Positions 9,401-17,212 of a DNA stretch of 51,208 bases are shown here, one piece after another (the stretch's first letter is position 1; every line of letters begins with the position of its first letter). The stretch lies in the NCBI RefSeq assembly GCF_024506395.1, contig NZ_JANIBO010000008.1, positions 1 to 51,208 on the forward strand, in the 5' to 3' direction. The notes beneath the pieces are model-generated. The model had not been told where the DNA came from. It saw only the letters and a list, made by a program, of their open reading frames with translations, and did no database searches. A program made the translations under genes and the position numbers. Source of the DNA: Cetobacterium sp. NK01. GTDB lineage: Bacteria; Fusobacteriota; Fusobacteriia; Fusobacteriales; Fusobacteriaceae.

Positions 9401-9620
9401 CGGTCAGTTGTCTAAGAATTATTTTAAGGTTACTCAGATACTTTCTAAGAAGCTCCTACTTCAATAATTGGAAGTTCTAAGTAGTTGAGTAGTTCGTAGA
9501 CGACATTGTATATAGTTGTATATATTGTTATATTGTATATATTGTTATGTACAAAAAATACATGTGTTTTTTATGCATCTAACCATTGATTTTATTGGCT
9601 TAAATGCAAAAACAGGCTAT

Positions 9621-9887
9621 ACTTATTACTGAGGTATACTTTGCTTATTACTGAGGTATATCTATACTTATTACTGAGGTATTTCATATTTATTACTAAG
9701 GTATTTCATACTTATTACTAAGGTATTTCAATAGTTTTCGTTATCAAAGAGGTATATTTTTCATAAAAATTTGAAAAAAATGCTAAAAAATGCTATTTTA
9801 CTTATTACTGAGGTATATTTTTCATAAAAATTGATGTTTTTTTATAAAAAATAAGTTAAATTTTAGAGATATACCTTAGTAATAAGT
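9621..9887 (+). repeat. Iteron array, probable replication origin of the RepA-type replicon
   Basis: The 17-bp unit ACTTATTACTGAGGTAT (or AAGGTAT) occurs at 9621, 9643, 9666, 9688, 9710 and 9800, with a degenerate copy at 9739 and an inverted copy at 9871-9887. The first five are spaced 22-23 bp, two helical turns. The array lies immediately before the initiator gene. The inverted copy next to the gene start is where an autoregulatory operator would be expected. Confidence 0.88.
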
Positions 9888-9922
9888 ATTTCTTATTTTT
9901 GATTAATTAAGAGGAGATTTCA

Positions 9923-11716
9923 ATGAAAAACATTAAAAAATTTGATTCAGATAATTACATGGAAACAGAAACGATTGATACAGGAGAAACGTATTATTTA
10001 GAAGAAGAACTTTATATTGATGAAAACTCAATAAAAAATAAATCCCTTGTAAGAGTGGATATAAATATAATACAGTTTCCTATTTTCTCTAAAAATACTA
10101 AGAAAAGAAAAAATGAAATAACAACATATTATTTTAATAAAAACCGTGATACATTTATAACAGTTACTCCATCAGCAGGAGAGTATATTCCTGGAGAAAC
10201 TGAAGAGGTTATTTTTATAGCTTTAATGTCAATCATGAAAAGAAATGGGATGAAACAAGAGTTCTATACGACAAGTTCAGAAATAAAAACAGAAGCTAAA
10301 ATTAGTTCAAAAAATTATGGAGCAGTTATAAAGAATTCATTAATGAGATTATCATCTACAAACTATAATTTTAAAAATACTATGTATTCAAGTGAAAATA
10401 AAGGTGTTATATCTGAAGAAGTAAGTACTCCTATTTTAACTTTTAAAGCAAAAAGTTTATTAGAAAAAAATCATCAACATTTAAGAACAGAGTTTAATGA
10501 TAAGAGAATAAAAGAAGCTTATTGGATCAAAATATCAGATCATTTTTTCGATAATATGGTAAACAAAGGTTATTTTGTATATGATAGTGGCTTGCTTTTA
10601 GATTTAAAATCTTCAATTGCACGAACTATTTACATGCTTATTGAAAAATTAAGATTTAACCAAAATTATTTAAAAATAGATACTGTCTTTCTAATAAAAA
10701 GAATTCCATTAAAATTTGAAAAAAGAAATTTACCTCAAACGATAAAAACTTTAGAGGGTGCTTTTAAAGAATTAGTAGCCAAAAACTTAATAGAAAAATA
10801 TAACTTTTTAAAAGATAGTACTTGGTTAAAATCAGAAATTGAAATACATTTTCCAGAAATTAGTATTGTTGATAAACAAAAGAGATTCTTTGAAGATTTA
10901 AATTATTTTAAAAAAATATCATCAAATATGTTAATTAGTGATATGGAACATGAAGTAATAAAAAATGAAAATGAAAATATAACTCCAGAGCTAGTTGAAG
11001 AAATTTTTAATTTAATGCCTAAAGAAGCAAAAAAATTAACAACTATGCCTAAAACTATATACGAATCCTTATTAAAATTTGGTTTAGATAAAGTAAAAAA
11101 AACAGCATTATATATGGCGAAACAAAAATCTCTGAAGAGCCCAAGAGGATATTTTTTAAAAGCTTTAGAAAATGACTGGGCAGAAGATATTATTGATATA
11201 GTAGAAAATAAAAAATTAAATTTTAAAGAAAATACTTTAAACTTTAATGATAAACTAGAAGCAGAAAAAAAAGAAAACCAAAATATCCTATTTTCTAAAT
11301 TTGAAAAGTTACCATTAGAAATTCAGAACGGAATAGAAGGATATGTTTATCGAGAATATATTAAATTATGTGGAATGGAAACAAAAGTTCAACAATTAGC
11401 ATTTTTAGGAAGTCGAAAAAAATTAATTTGTGATTATTTAGAAAAATATCCTCAATTGGTAAAAGAAGTAGAAGTTATAAAAAAACAAGAATCGGAACCA
11501 GTTATTGAGGAAAGTTTAATAATTCTCACAGATAAAGAAAAATTAAGAAATTATTTGGATGAATATGTTAATATTTATATAGATTTAATCAAAGAAGAAA
11601 ATATAAATTTAGAAGAAATTAAAAAGAAGATAATATTAGATTGTATGAGAGATTTCTTAAATAAAACTTTAACTTTAGAAAAATTAGAAGAGATAATTAA
11701 AAAGAATTTGATATAA
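9923..11716 (+). CDS. repA: Plasmid replication initiator, RepA (replication initiator protein A) type
   Basis: This 597-residue protein would bind the iterons upstream and open the origin for host helicase loading. Residues 60-110 (the TTYYFNKNRD...ITVTPSAGEYIPGETEEV block) and the following helices resemble the winged-helix core of the replication initiator protein A family. A second helical domain follows from about 250. The last 250 residues are Lys/Glu-rich helices, longer than in minimal initiators. The start is set by GAGGAG eleven bases upstream of the ATG. The gene sits directly after the 22-bp-period iterons and before parA, the classic layout of a low-copy plasmid core. Assignment to the family is by pattern, not by search. 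Confidence 0.8.
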   Translation: MKNIKKFDSDNYMETETIDTGETYYLEEELYIDENSIKNKSLVRVDINIIQFPIFSKNTKKRKNEITTYYFNKNRDTFITVTPSAGEYIPGETEEVIFIALMSIMKRNGMKQEFYTTSSEIKTEAKISSKNYGAVIKNSLMRLSSTNYNFKNTMYSSENKGVISEEVSTPILTFKAKSLLEKNHQHLRTEFNDKRIKEAYWIKISDHFFDNMVNKGYFVYDSGLLLDLKSSIARTIYMLIEKLRFNQNYLKIDTVFLIKRIPLKFEKRNLPQTIKTLEGAFKELVAKNLIEKYNFLKDSTWLKSEIEIHFPEISIVDKQKRFFEDLNYFKKISSNMLISDMEHEVIKNENENITPELVEEIFNLMPKEAKKLTTMPKTIYESLLKFGLDKVKKTALYMAKQKSLKSPRGYFLKALENDWAEDIIDIVENKKLNFKENTLNFNDKLEAEKKENQNILFSKFEKLPLEIQNGIEGYVYREYIKLCGMETKVQQLAFLGSRKKLICDYLEKYPQLVKEVEVIKKQESEPVIEESLIILTDKEKLRNYLDEYVNIYIDLIKEENINLEEIKKKIILDCMRDFLNKTLTLEKLEEIIKKNLI

Positions 11717-11717
11717 T

Positions 11718-11740
11718 TTCTATTATAAAATATAATAGAA
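11718..11740. promoter_or_regulatory. AT-only palindrome after repA
   Basis: TTCTATTATA / TATAATAGAA around AAA is a perfect 10-bp dyad two bases after the repA stop. It lacks a convincing T tract on the plus strand, so it may be a weak terminator or an operator for the parA transcript. Confidence 0.4.
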
Positions 11741-11835
11741 AAAATATTGGTATATAGGGAGGCTGTTAACAGTTAAAACAAAATTATAAATTTCAAAAAT
11801 GAGTTTTGACTTTTATAAATTTATAATATAAAAAA

Positions 11836-12149
11836 AGGAGGTGAAAACGTTACCTAAAGAGAGTATAAGTTGTCAATCGGGCGAATATAAAATAAAAAAC
11901 ATAGAAAGTGTCGTTGAATCCAGAATATTGCGAAAGTGGTATTGGCATGGAGTAGAATCTTGATGGTTGGCACGTTAAATCTGGACTTATACAGATACCG
12001 CTCGTTATGCGGGAATTTAAGCCTTCGGAGAAGCACAACCGAACTGGAGTAGATTTTGTCGAAACAGGCTTCTATGAACAAGGAATGATACTTTTGACTT
12101 TATATATTTTATTAAAATAATTATAGAGTTTTATAAGTATTTGGTAACG
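11836..12149 (+). other. GC-richer non-coding segment between a strong ribosome binding site and parA
   Basis: GGAGGTG at 11838-11844 is followed not by a start codon but by about 300 bp of distinctly less AT-rich DNA bounded by CGTTACC (11848) and GGTAACG (12142). No clean open frame exists on the plus strand. One frame reads VMREFKPSEK...VDFVETGF and could be the decayed 3' end of an IS200/IS605 tnpB, but that is weak. Alternatively it is a structured leader RNA of parA, which itself has no clear ribosome binding site. Confidence 0.35.
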
Positions 12150-12155
12150 GATTGA

Positions 12156-12914
12156 ATGAAAGTAATATCAATCATGAATATGAAGGGAGGAGTTGCAAAA
12201 ACTACATCATGCCATTCGATAGCAGCAAAATTAAAATCTATGGGAAAAAATGTATTAGTAATAGATTGGGATCCTCAAGGTGATTTAACTTATACTATAT
12301 TAGATGAAGAAGAGATAAGCAAAAATACAAAAGATCTAGTATTAGGTGAAAATATAAAAAATTGTATAACTGTAACACCAGAACTTGATATAGTAGCTAC
12401 AATAAATGAGGAAGCTCTTGTAAGTACTGTAGAAGGAATAAAAGTAGAAGATAGACATTATATTTTAACAGATAGTTTAGAAAATTTAAATGGGTATGAT
12501 TATGTATTAATAGATTGTCCACCTACAGAAGGAAGCTTACCATTAAATGCATTAATAGCATCAGATTATGTTTTTATACCAACGATTCCAGAAGATGTTT
12601 GTATAAGAAAAACTGAAAATACAGTTCATTTAATTAAAAAATTAAAAAATAGAGGTGCTAAAGTAGAGATTGGTGGAATATTTATAACAAAATATGACAA
12701 AAGATTATATGTTCACAATGATAATATAGAGTTTTTAAAAGAAAATTATAATAATTTAATTTTGAAAACAACGATACCACAAAACATAAGATTATCAGAG
12801 GTATCTAGGGTAAAAAGTTCTATTTTCTCATATTCACCAACTTCAGCAGGAGCGATAGCGTATGAGGAATTAACAAATGAGATATTGGGGGTTATTCATG
12901 GGGAAATTAAATAA
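12156..12914 (+). CDS. parA: ParA-family partition ATPase
   Basis: This 252-residue Walker-type ATPase would move plasmid copies apart on the nucleoid together with a centromere-binding partner. The deviant Walker A (KGGVAKTT, residues 10-17) with its signature lysine, the switch I region (DWDPQGDLT, about 39-47) and Walker B (YVLIDCPP, about 117-124) are all present. It lacks the N-terminal helix-turn-helix of long ParA proteins, so it is the short (type Ib-like) form. The next gene overlaps its 3' end by 17 bases, which implies translational coupling. The ATG at 12156 has no strong ribosome binding site nearby. Translation may depend on the odd leader upstream. Confidence 0.92.
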   Translation: MKVISIMNMKGGVAKTTSCHSIAAKLKSMGKNVLVIDWDPQGDLTYTILDEEEISKNTKDLVLGENIKNCITVTPELDIVATINEEALVSTVEGIKVEDRHYILTDSLENLNGYDYVLIDCPPTEGSLPLNALIASDYVFIPTIPEDVCIRKTENTVHLIKKLKNRGAKVEIGGIFITKYDKRLYVHNDNIEFLKENYNNLILKTTIPQNIRLSEVSRVKSSIFSYSPTSAGAIAYEELTNEILGVIHGEIK

Positions 12915-13659
12915 AAAAATGCCAGCAAGAAGAAGTCAACCAAATAGCAGAGATTCAAGATTAGATTTAGGTATTTATGGAAAAGACGAAGCTCTTATAG
13001 TTACAGAAAAAAATGCTGGTAACAACTTGTTACCAGCAAAAGATGATTCTATTTTTTCAAATGAAATTATAGAGAATGAACTAAATTTTAAAGAGATTTT
13101 TGAATTAACTGATGATATAGAAATAAATAAATTCTTAATTGAAAAATCGACTGAATTATATAAATTACATTCAAAAACAGCTTTAGAATTAGGTAAAATA
13201 TTTGTTGATGTTGAAGAAAAATTAAGTGGATCTAATCAGTATGATGGTGTGTATACTAAGTGGTTAGATAAAAATGGATTCAATAAAATGACAGCACTAA
13301 GATATAAAAGACGTTATAGATTATTTGAACAACTAGAAACAGTTGTAGGAAAAAATATTCTAATGACTTTACCACAAAAGATGATTGATGAGCTTTGTTT
13401 AAAACCTGAAGAGGATATTAAAAAGTATTTAAAGCTTTTAGATGAAGGAAAAAATAAGCAAGAATTGCAAATGGTAATGGAAAATAAAATGGAAGTAGTT
13501 CAAATAGCTTCAATGGTAGATTTTGATTTTTCAAAAGAATATGAAAAAATTAATGATAAGCTAAAGAAAATATCTTTTGATGATTTAGATAATAAGAAAA
13601 AAGAAACACTGGAAAAAGATATTCAAAGAATAGAAAAAATATTAGAAAAATACTTATAG
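12898..13659 (+). CDS. ParB-position partition partner with DUF3102-like region
   Basis: This protein of about 253 residues sits where ParB is expected. The start at 12898 is preferred over 12877 because GGGGG at 12887-12891 is correctly spaced. The N-terminus is basic (KKMPARRSQPNSRDSR). The middle segment (ALELGKIFVDVEEKL...YTKWLDKNGFNKMTALRYKRRYRLFEQ) looks like the DUF3102/helix-turn-helix module found in plasmid partition and replication proteins. The C-terminus is a coiled-coil-like Lys/Glu region, suitable for dimerisation. The canonical ParB CTPase motifs are not visible. The role in partition is inferred from its position and its overlap with parA. Confidence 0.7.
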   Translation: MGKLNKKMPARRSQPNSRDSRLDLGIYGKDEALIVTEKNAGNNLLPAKDDSIFSNEIIENELNFKEIFELTDDIEINKFLIEKSTELYKLHSKTALELGKIFVDVEEKLSGSNQYDGVYTKWLDKNGFNKMTALRYKRRYRLFEQLETVVGKNILMTLPQKMIDELCLKPEEDIKKYLKLLDEGKNKQELQMVMENKMEVVQIASMVDFDFSKEYEKINDKLKKISFDDLDNKKKETLEKDIQRIEKILEKYL

Positions 13660-13669
13660 AAAAAAGATA

Positions 13670-13697
13670 AACCATCCCATAATTGGGATGGTTTTTA
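13670..13697 (+). terminator. Terminator of the parA operon
   Basis: The stem ACCATCCC / GGGATGGT with a short loop is followed by TTTTTAT, ten bases after the stop codon. Confidence 0.88.
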
Positions 13698-13792
13698 TAC
13701 TTTAAATTTCGTTGCTTTATGAATACCCTATCAAATAGTAATCTTCCCTATATAGGTGAATTAGAGCGTTTGAGAACGTTTTAATTTGATAT

Positions 13793-13840
13793 TTACAACA
13801 AGTTCCGTAAAGCCCACTACTTTAGTGGTGGGAGTGTCAA
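13793..13840 (+). mobile_element. IS200/IS605-like end hairpin (48-bp unit, copy 1)
   Basis: A 48-bp block containing the hairpin CCCACTACTTTAGTGGTGGG is repeated exactly, in inverted orientation, at 16846-16893. With the right-end-like hairpin at 13880-13922 it may form a transposase-less mini-element of about 130 bp. Confidence 0.55.
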
Positions 13841-13879
13841 TATACCATAATATTTCCAATCATTTTAATAAAAGAAAAG

Positions 13880-13922
13880 CGATTCATCTCACCACCTAAA
13901 GAGGTGGGAGAATTCTCGCCCA
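13880..13922 (+). mobile_element. IS200/IS605-like right-end hairpin
   Basis: CACCACCTAAAGAGGTGGG followed by AGAATTCTCGCCC matches the layout at 9131-9176. This is typical of the right end of IS200/IS605 elements. It lies only 8 bp downstream of the minus-strand Rep gene's stop. Confidence 0.55.
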
Positions 13923-13929
13923 AATATTA

Positions 13930-14964
13930 TTAAATAATTTCAAATTCTTCAACACATTTTTTAATTTTTAATAGTTCATTATATACATCCATAATTATAA
14001 TATTTTTATTAGATGAGTAATTTTTTAAATGTTTTCTTATTATGGTAATTGCATTTTCTCTAGTTTTATTATTAGGTATATTTATTTTAATAGCCCTTCT
14101 TAAGATTTCATAATCATTGATTTCAGAAATATTATTTAAAATAAAAAGTTCATAGCTAAAATTATTGTTTTGTCTTTCTAGATTTAACTTATCTGATAAC
14201 AAAGCAGAGTCCATATTATAAATTTTCTCAATAATATTAAAGTCTAATAGGTCATTAACTATCATTTCCTTTAATTTAGGCAGATACCAACCTACAATAT
14301 CTAGTGATTGAAAATTATAAATTGAAAAATGTTTTCTACTAATTTTTAGTGAAGCTTCTATTCTCATTCTATTTTTTAAATTAGGATATTTATTTATATA
14401 AATATCAAAAGTCTCTTTATTTGGAGTTTTTGTATAAGTATTTAAAAATTGATTATAAATCATAATTTTTTTATTATAACTACTTGGATCTTTAGTATCA
14501 GCATAAATTAAAGTTTCTGACTTTTTAGTTAAAATATCAGAATATGATTTCGCACTTCCTAATTTTCTTTTCTCTCTATGAACCATTGCCATAATTTTAT
14601 AGATTTTATCATAACTATCAAATTCAAAATCTGATTGTATCATGTAAGTAAAAGGAATATCAACTCTTTGTAACACTATATTGGCATTCATTAAAAGATC
14701 AAATTTCTGTATAGCTTCACAAAAAAAATTTTGAACTTCAAAGCACTGTTCTTTTGTACTTATTAAAAAGACGTTACTTCCAAAAAAAAATCTTGGATAT
14801 GAAATTTTAATCCCAATTGATTTAGAATTTGTAAAATTAAGTACATCACAAAATGTATATCCGTATTTACTTTTGATGTTATTTATAAACCACTTAACTC
14901 TTTCAAGCTCATAATAATTTAATTCGTAATCCCCTAATTTTAAATTAATTTGTATTGTATCCAT
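13930..14964 (-). CDS. Rolling-circle-like plasmid/phage replication protein
   Basis: This 344-residue protein resembles phage/plasmid replication initiators of the gene II/X (Phage_CRI) or Rep_trans type. The signs are an early GIKISYPRFFFGSNVFLI block (about residues 52-69), RVDIPFTY (about 103-110), a KSETLIYADTKDP...KKIMIYNQ segment (about 148-172) matching the family's nick-site region, and a following RMRIEAS strand. A catalytic tyrosine cannot be fixed by eye. The start has a clear ribosome binding site (GGAGG) upstream on the minus strand. A decayed relative lies at 6954-7735. It faces away from both iteron replicons and may be a third replication function or a relic of a captured plasmid. 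Family assignment is tentative. Confidence 0.55.
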   Translation of the reverse strand: MDTIQINLKLGDYELNYYELERVKWFINNIKSKYGYTFCDVLNFTNSKSIGIKISYPRFFFGSNVFLISTKEQCFEVQNFFCEAIQKFDLLMNANIVLQRVDIPFTYMIQSDFEFDSYDKIYKIMAMVHREKRKLGSAKSYSDILTKKSETLIYADTKDPSSYNKKIMIYNQFLNTYTKTPNKETFDIYINKYPNLKNRMRIEASLKISRKHFSIYNFQSLDIVGWYLPKLKEMIVNDLLDFNIIEKIYNMDSALLSDKLNLERQNNNFSYELFILNNISEINDYEILRRAIKINIPNNKTRENAITIIRKHLKNYSSNKNIIIMDVYNELLKIKKCVEEFEII

Positions 14965-15045
14965 TTATAAAACCTCCAATTATATTATATTATATTATAG
15001 TTCCACAATAATTTAGAAATAAATAAAAAAGCACGTATATATTTC

Positions 15046-15086
15046 AGTGAGTATAGAAAAATGCTAAAGCATCTTCTATACTCACT
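15046..15086. promoter_or_regulatory. Long dyad in the rep/HU intergenic region
   Basis: AGTGAGTATAGAA and TTCTATACTCACT form a 13-bp perfect stem, extended inside by ATGCT / AGCAT. No T tract follows on the plus strand. It may be a recombination or protein-binding site, or a structured RNA element. Confidence 0.55.
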
Positions 15087-15121
15087 TTCATAGTAGAATG
15101 CATGTAAAATATAGAATATAT

Positions 15122-15150
15122 CTACTAAAAAGAGTATTTTTAGTAGTTTT
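15122..15150 (+). terminator. Terminator-like hairpin before HU
   Basis: CTACTAAAAA / TTTTTAGTAG around a five-base loop, then TTTT. No plus-strand gene ends nearby, so it could be an attenuator or a site rather than a terminator. Confidence 0.4.
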
Positions 15151-15327
15151 CATCAATATTCCACTCTTTTTATAAGAATATTTCTAATATAGGCTGAATA
15201 AGATATACATAAAGATTTGTCTCATACCCCTGAGGATTAAAGGGGAACTATATTCTATTTGTTCTATTATTGTCATTTTTTTAGAACTATATTCAAATCT
15301 ACTTTTGGATTTCACACTAGTTTTTTA

Positions 15328-15356
15328 TTGAAAAAAAGAAGGATATAGACTATACT
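15328..15356 (+). promoter_or_regulatory. Promoter of the HU gene
   Basis: TTGAAA, a 17-bp spacer and TATACT lie 41 bases before the HU ATG. The gap 14965-15397 otherwise holds the dyads listed above and a small CCCCT / AGGGG hairpin near 15226-15245. Confidence 0.65.
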
Positions 15357-15397
15357 CTAGTAAAAATAGAAAACTAACTAATAAAGGAGAGATAACT

Positions 15398-15676
15398 ATG
15401 ACTAAGCAAGAGTTTATAGCTTTATACCAAGAGAAGATGGAAATAACAACAAAGAAGGAAGCTGAGAGATTGGTAAATGGATTCTTTTCAACTTTAGAAG
15501 AGGTTCTAGTAAAAGGTGACGATTTATCGGTATTAGGATTTGGAAAGTTTGAAACTACAACTCAATCAGCAAGAACTTGTAGAAATCCTAAAACTGGAGA
15601 GGAAATAAAAGTTCCAGAGAAAAAAGTAGTTAAATTTAGAGTTGGAAAAGGGCTAGCAGAAAAGGTAGCTAAATAG
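15398..15676 (+). CDS. hup: HU-family DNA-bending protein
   Basis: This 92-residue protein has the normal length and layout of HU. It starts with the dimerisation helices (MTKQEFIALYQEK), followed by VLGFGKFETTTQ and the DNA-binding arm region with ARTCRNPKTGEEIKVP and KKVVKFRVGKGL. HU dimers bend DNA and often help plasmid initiators melt origins. A plasmid-borne copy next to two iteron origins may serve that purpose or buffer host nucleoid changes. It has a good ribosome binding site (AAGGAGAG), a consensus-like promoter and its own terminator, so it is probably expressed alone and strongly. Confidence 0.95.
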   Translation: MTKQEFIALYQEKMEITTKKEAERLVNGFFSTLEEVLVKGDDLSVLGFGKFETTTQSARTCRNPKTGEEIKVPEKKVVKFRVGKGLAEKVAK

Positions 15677-15684
15677 TATAATTA

Positions 15685-15715
15685 AAGGGAGCAATAGAGA
15701 TATTGCTTCCTTTTT
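15685..15715 (+). terminator. Terminator of the HU gene
   Basis: AAGGGAGCAATA / TATTGCTTCCTT hairpin with a short loop and a T tract, shortly after the HU stop codon. Confidence 0.8.
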
Positions 15716-15747
15716 AGTTATAATATAAAAAAGTTAGGGGAGGATTT

Positions 15748-16566
15748 GTGGCAAGAAAATTAAAAGTAAAAATTGATAAGAATAAGAAGAAAAATATAGA
15801 TGACCTATACGAGTTCTACCTTAACTCTTTAGATGGTACAGCAAGAAGAAAACTAGATAAAGATGCCTTAATTAAAATATATAAAGGAATTGAACACTAT
15901 AACGGTAGAAAATTTAGATACTTAGCCTTCGACTCACTGGTTGTATCCATAGCAAAAATAGAAAATTATCTAAAAGAAGATGTAGCCTTTAGTAAAGAGA
16001 TTGGATTTGAAAGCTTTTTAGAATTATCAAATCAACTGGCAAAAGATGTAGCATATGATTTTAATATGGATGTTTTAAGTAGAGGAGTTTTAGAAGCTAT
16101 GTCTATTAATTTTTTTAGATGGGTTATGAGTAAAGAGGTCACAGTTGAGTATATAACTACAGATCTAACGGAAGATTATCCATATAAGCTATCAGATGTT
16201 ATAGAATTTACAAAAAATGTAACTTGTAAAAGTAGAGAGTTAGACATAGAATTTGTAGATACAGAAGAGATGGTTTTAGTTACACTAGAAAATAAAGAGG
16301 ATAGATCATATAAATATTTAGAGCTTAGAAAGATAGATTATGTTTTTATGGAAGAGGTTGCAAAGTTATTAAAAATTATGAATCTACTTCTAAGAACTAT
16401 AGATGTTTTAGAGGAAGAAGTAAATTTTGTAGAGAGATATAAAGAGTGCATATACAATTTTCAACGTATAACGGATTATTTATACTTTAAAGAGATTTTG
16501 CAAGTGACGTATGACAAAATACCTATTGATATATTGAACTGTCTAAAAACTAGGAATATAGCTTAA
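15748..16566 (+). CDS. Hypothetical protein
   Basis: This 272-residue soluble protein is not recognised. It starts with GTG after a strong GGGGAGG ribosome binding site (15737-15743). The N-terminus is very basic (MARKLKVKIDKNKKKNIDDLYEFYL) and could contact nucleic acid. The rest is mainly helical by composition, with no cysteine pairs, membrane segments or known catalytic motifs. It lies between the HU gene and an ssDNA-binding PC4-like protein on the same strand, so a role in plasmid replication or nucleoid handling is possible, but this is only context. Confidence 0.6.
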   Translation: MARKLKVKIDKNKKKNIDDLYEFYLNSLDGTARRKLDKDALIKIYKGIEHYNGRKFRYLAFDSLVVSIAKIENYLKEDVAFSKEIGFESFLELSNQLAKDVAYDFNMDVLSRGVLEAMSINFFRWVMSKEVTVEYITTDLTEDYPYKLSDVIEFTKNVTCKSRELDIEFVDTEEMVLVTLENKEDRSYKYLELRKIDYVFMEEVAKLLKIMNLLLRTIDVLEEEVNFVERYKECIYNFQRITDYLYFKEILQVTYDKIPIDILNCLKTRNIA

Positions 16567-16612
16567 TTATAATTATTTTAAAAAAATATAATTTTAAATA
16601 GAGGAGAGGCAG

Positions 16613-16849
16613 ATGGCAGAAATAAAATTTGAGATTATTGAAAATTTAGGAACAATTGGAGAAGGTGCTAAGGGATGGAAAAAAGAAGTTAATCTAATCT
16701 CTTGGAATTCTAGAAAACCAAAAATAGATATTCGTGATTGGGATGAAGACCATGAGAAAATGGGAAAAGGAATAACTTTGTCTAAAGATGAATTAATAGC
16801 ATTGAAAGAAATTTTAGATTCAATTGATATAGAAAACTTAGATATTTGA
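16613..16849 (+). CDS. ydbC: PC4/YdbC-family single-stranded-DNA-binding protein
   Basis: The 78-residue sequence follows the YdbC pattern closely: KFEIIENLGTI, then GWKKEVNLISWNSRKPKIDIRDW, then MGKGITLSKDELIAL. YdbC is a bacterial PC4-like protein that binds single-stranded DNA as a dimer. On a plasmid with several origins it may protect exposed single strands or influence transcription. The ribosome binding site is GGAGAGG. The stop codon (TGA) lies inside a 48-bp IS200/IS605-like end sequence that begins at 16846, so the original C-terminus may have been trimmed by a few residues. Confidence 0.85.
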   Translation: MAEIKFEIIENLGTIGEGAKGWKKEVNLISWNSRKPKIDIRDWDEDHEKMGKGITLSKDELIALKEILDSIDIENLDI

Positions 16850-16893
16850 CACTCCCACCACTAAAGTAGTGGGCTTTACGGAACTTGTTGTAA
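16846..16893 (-). mobile_element. IS200/IS605-like end hairpin (48-bp unit, copy 2, inverted)
   Basis: This is an exact reverse complement of 13793-13840, with the CCCACCACTAAAGTAGTGGG hairpin. It stands alone here. The two copies bracket the Rep, HU and ydbC genes (about 3 kb) as inverted repeats and could support inversion of that segment. Confidence 0.6.
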
Positions 16894-16915
16894 GGGTGCT
16901 TTTAGCATCCTTTTT
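16891..16915 (+). terminator. Terminator after ydbC
   Basis: AGGGTGC / GCATCCT hairpin with a five-base loop and a T tract. Confidence 0.75.
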
Positions 16916-16940
16916 ATTTTTGTTTTTTTACTATTTAAAT

Positions 16941-16987
16941 ACTCTTAAAGACTATTAAAGACTATTAAAGACTATTAAAGACTATTA
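16941..16987 (+). repeat. 10-bp direct repeats next to the Rep_3 origin
   Basis: ACTATTAAAG is repeated in register, with a variant first copy (ACTCTTAAAG) and a partial last copy, about five units. The 10-bp period puts every unit on nearly the same helix face. It probably belongs to the origin as an AT-rich unwinding element or a host-factor site. Confidence 0.7.
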
Positions 16988-17050
16988 GGAAAAAATGAAC
17001 CCCAATCTAGGTTAATAAAATCAATGGTCGAAAGGGGGTAGTGTGAAATT

Positions 17051-17140
17051 ATAAACCCCAAATTGTAGTAACATAAACCCCAGATTGTAGTGAGTATAAA
17101 CCCTATATTGTAGTAGATATAAACCCCAAATTGTAGCAAC
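17051..17140 (+). repeat. Iteron array of the Rep_3 replicon
   Basis: Four copies of ATAAACCCCAAATTGTAG (with small variations) start at 17051, 17073, 17096 and 17119, spaced 22-23 bp. A weaker copy may lie near 17000. The inverted half-motif GTGGGTTTATGTTAC overlaps the rep promoter spacer, as expected for autoregulation. Confidence 0.88.
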
Positions 17141-17154
17141 CTATATAAACACTT

Positions 17155-17183
17155 TTGATTTTAAAGTGGGTTTATGTTACAAT
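17155..17183 (+). promoter_or_regulatory. Promoter of the Rep_3 gene with overlapping half-iteron
   Basis: TTGATT, a 17-bp spacer and TACAAT. The spacer contains GGGTTTAT, the reverse complement of the iteron core, so Rep dimers could repress here. Confidence 0.65.
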
Positions 17184-17212
17184 GAGTTATTAGATATTAT
17201 TAGAGGTGAAAA

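Larger units (their letters stand above)
7736..9610. other. Gene-free AT-rich region with large repeats
   Basis: No convincing gene is present in almost 1.9 kb. The stretch 7740-8130 reads with many stops on both strands and looks like decayed sequence. After it come a long inverted repeat, a third related copy, and an IS200/IS605-like end hairpin, all listed separately. The region ends in TATATA-rich DNA (9505-9560) next to the iterons, which may serve as the easily melted part of the origin. Confidence 0.6.

Noticed and set aside
11850-12081. Two minus-strand frames in the parA leader
   Set aside because: They overlap each other, have no ribosome binding site, and look like the antisense of a decayed or structural sequence.
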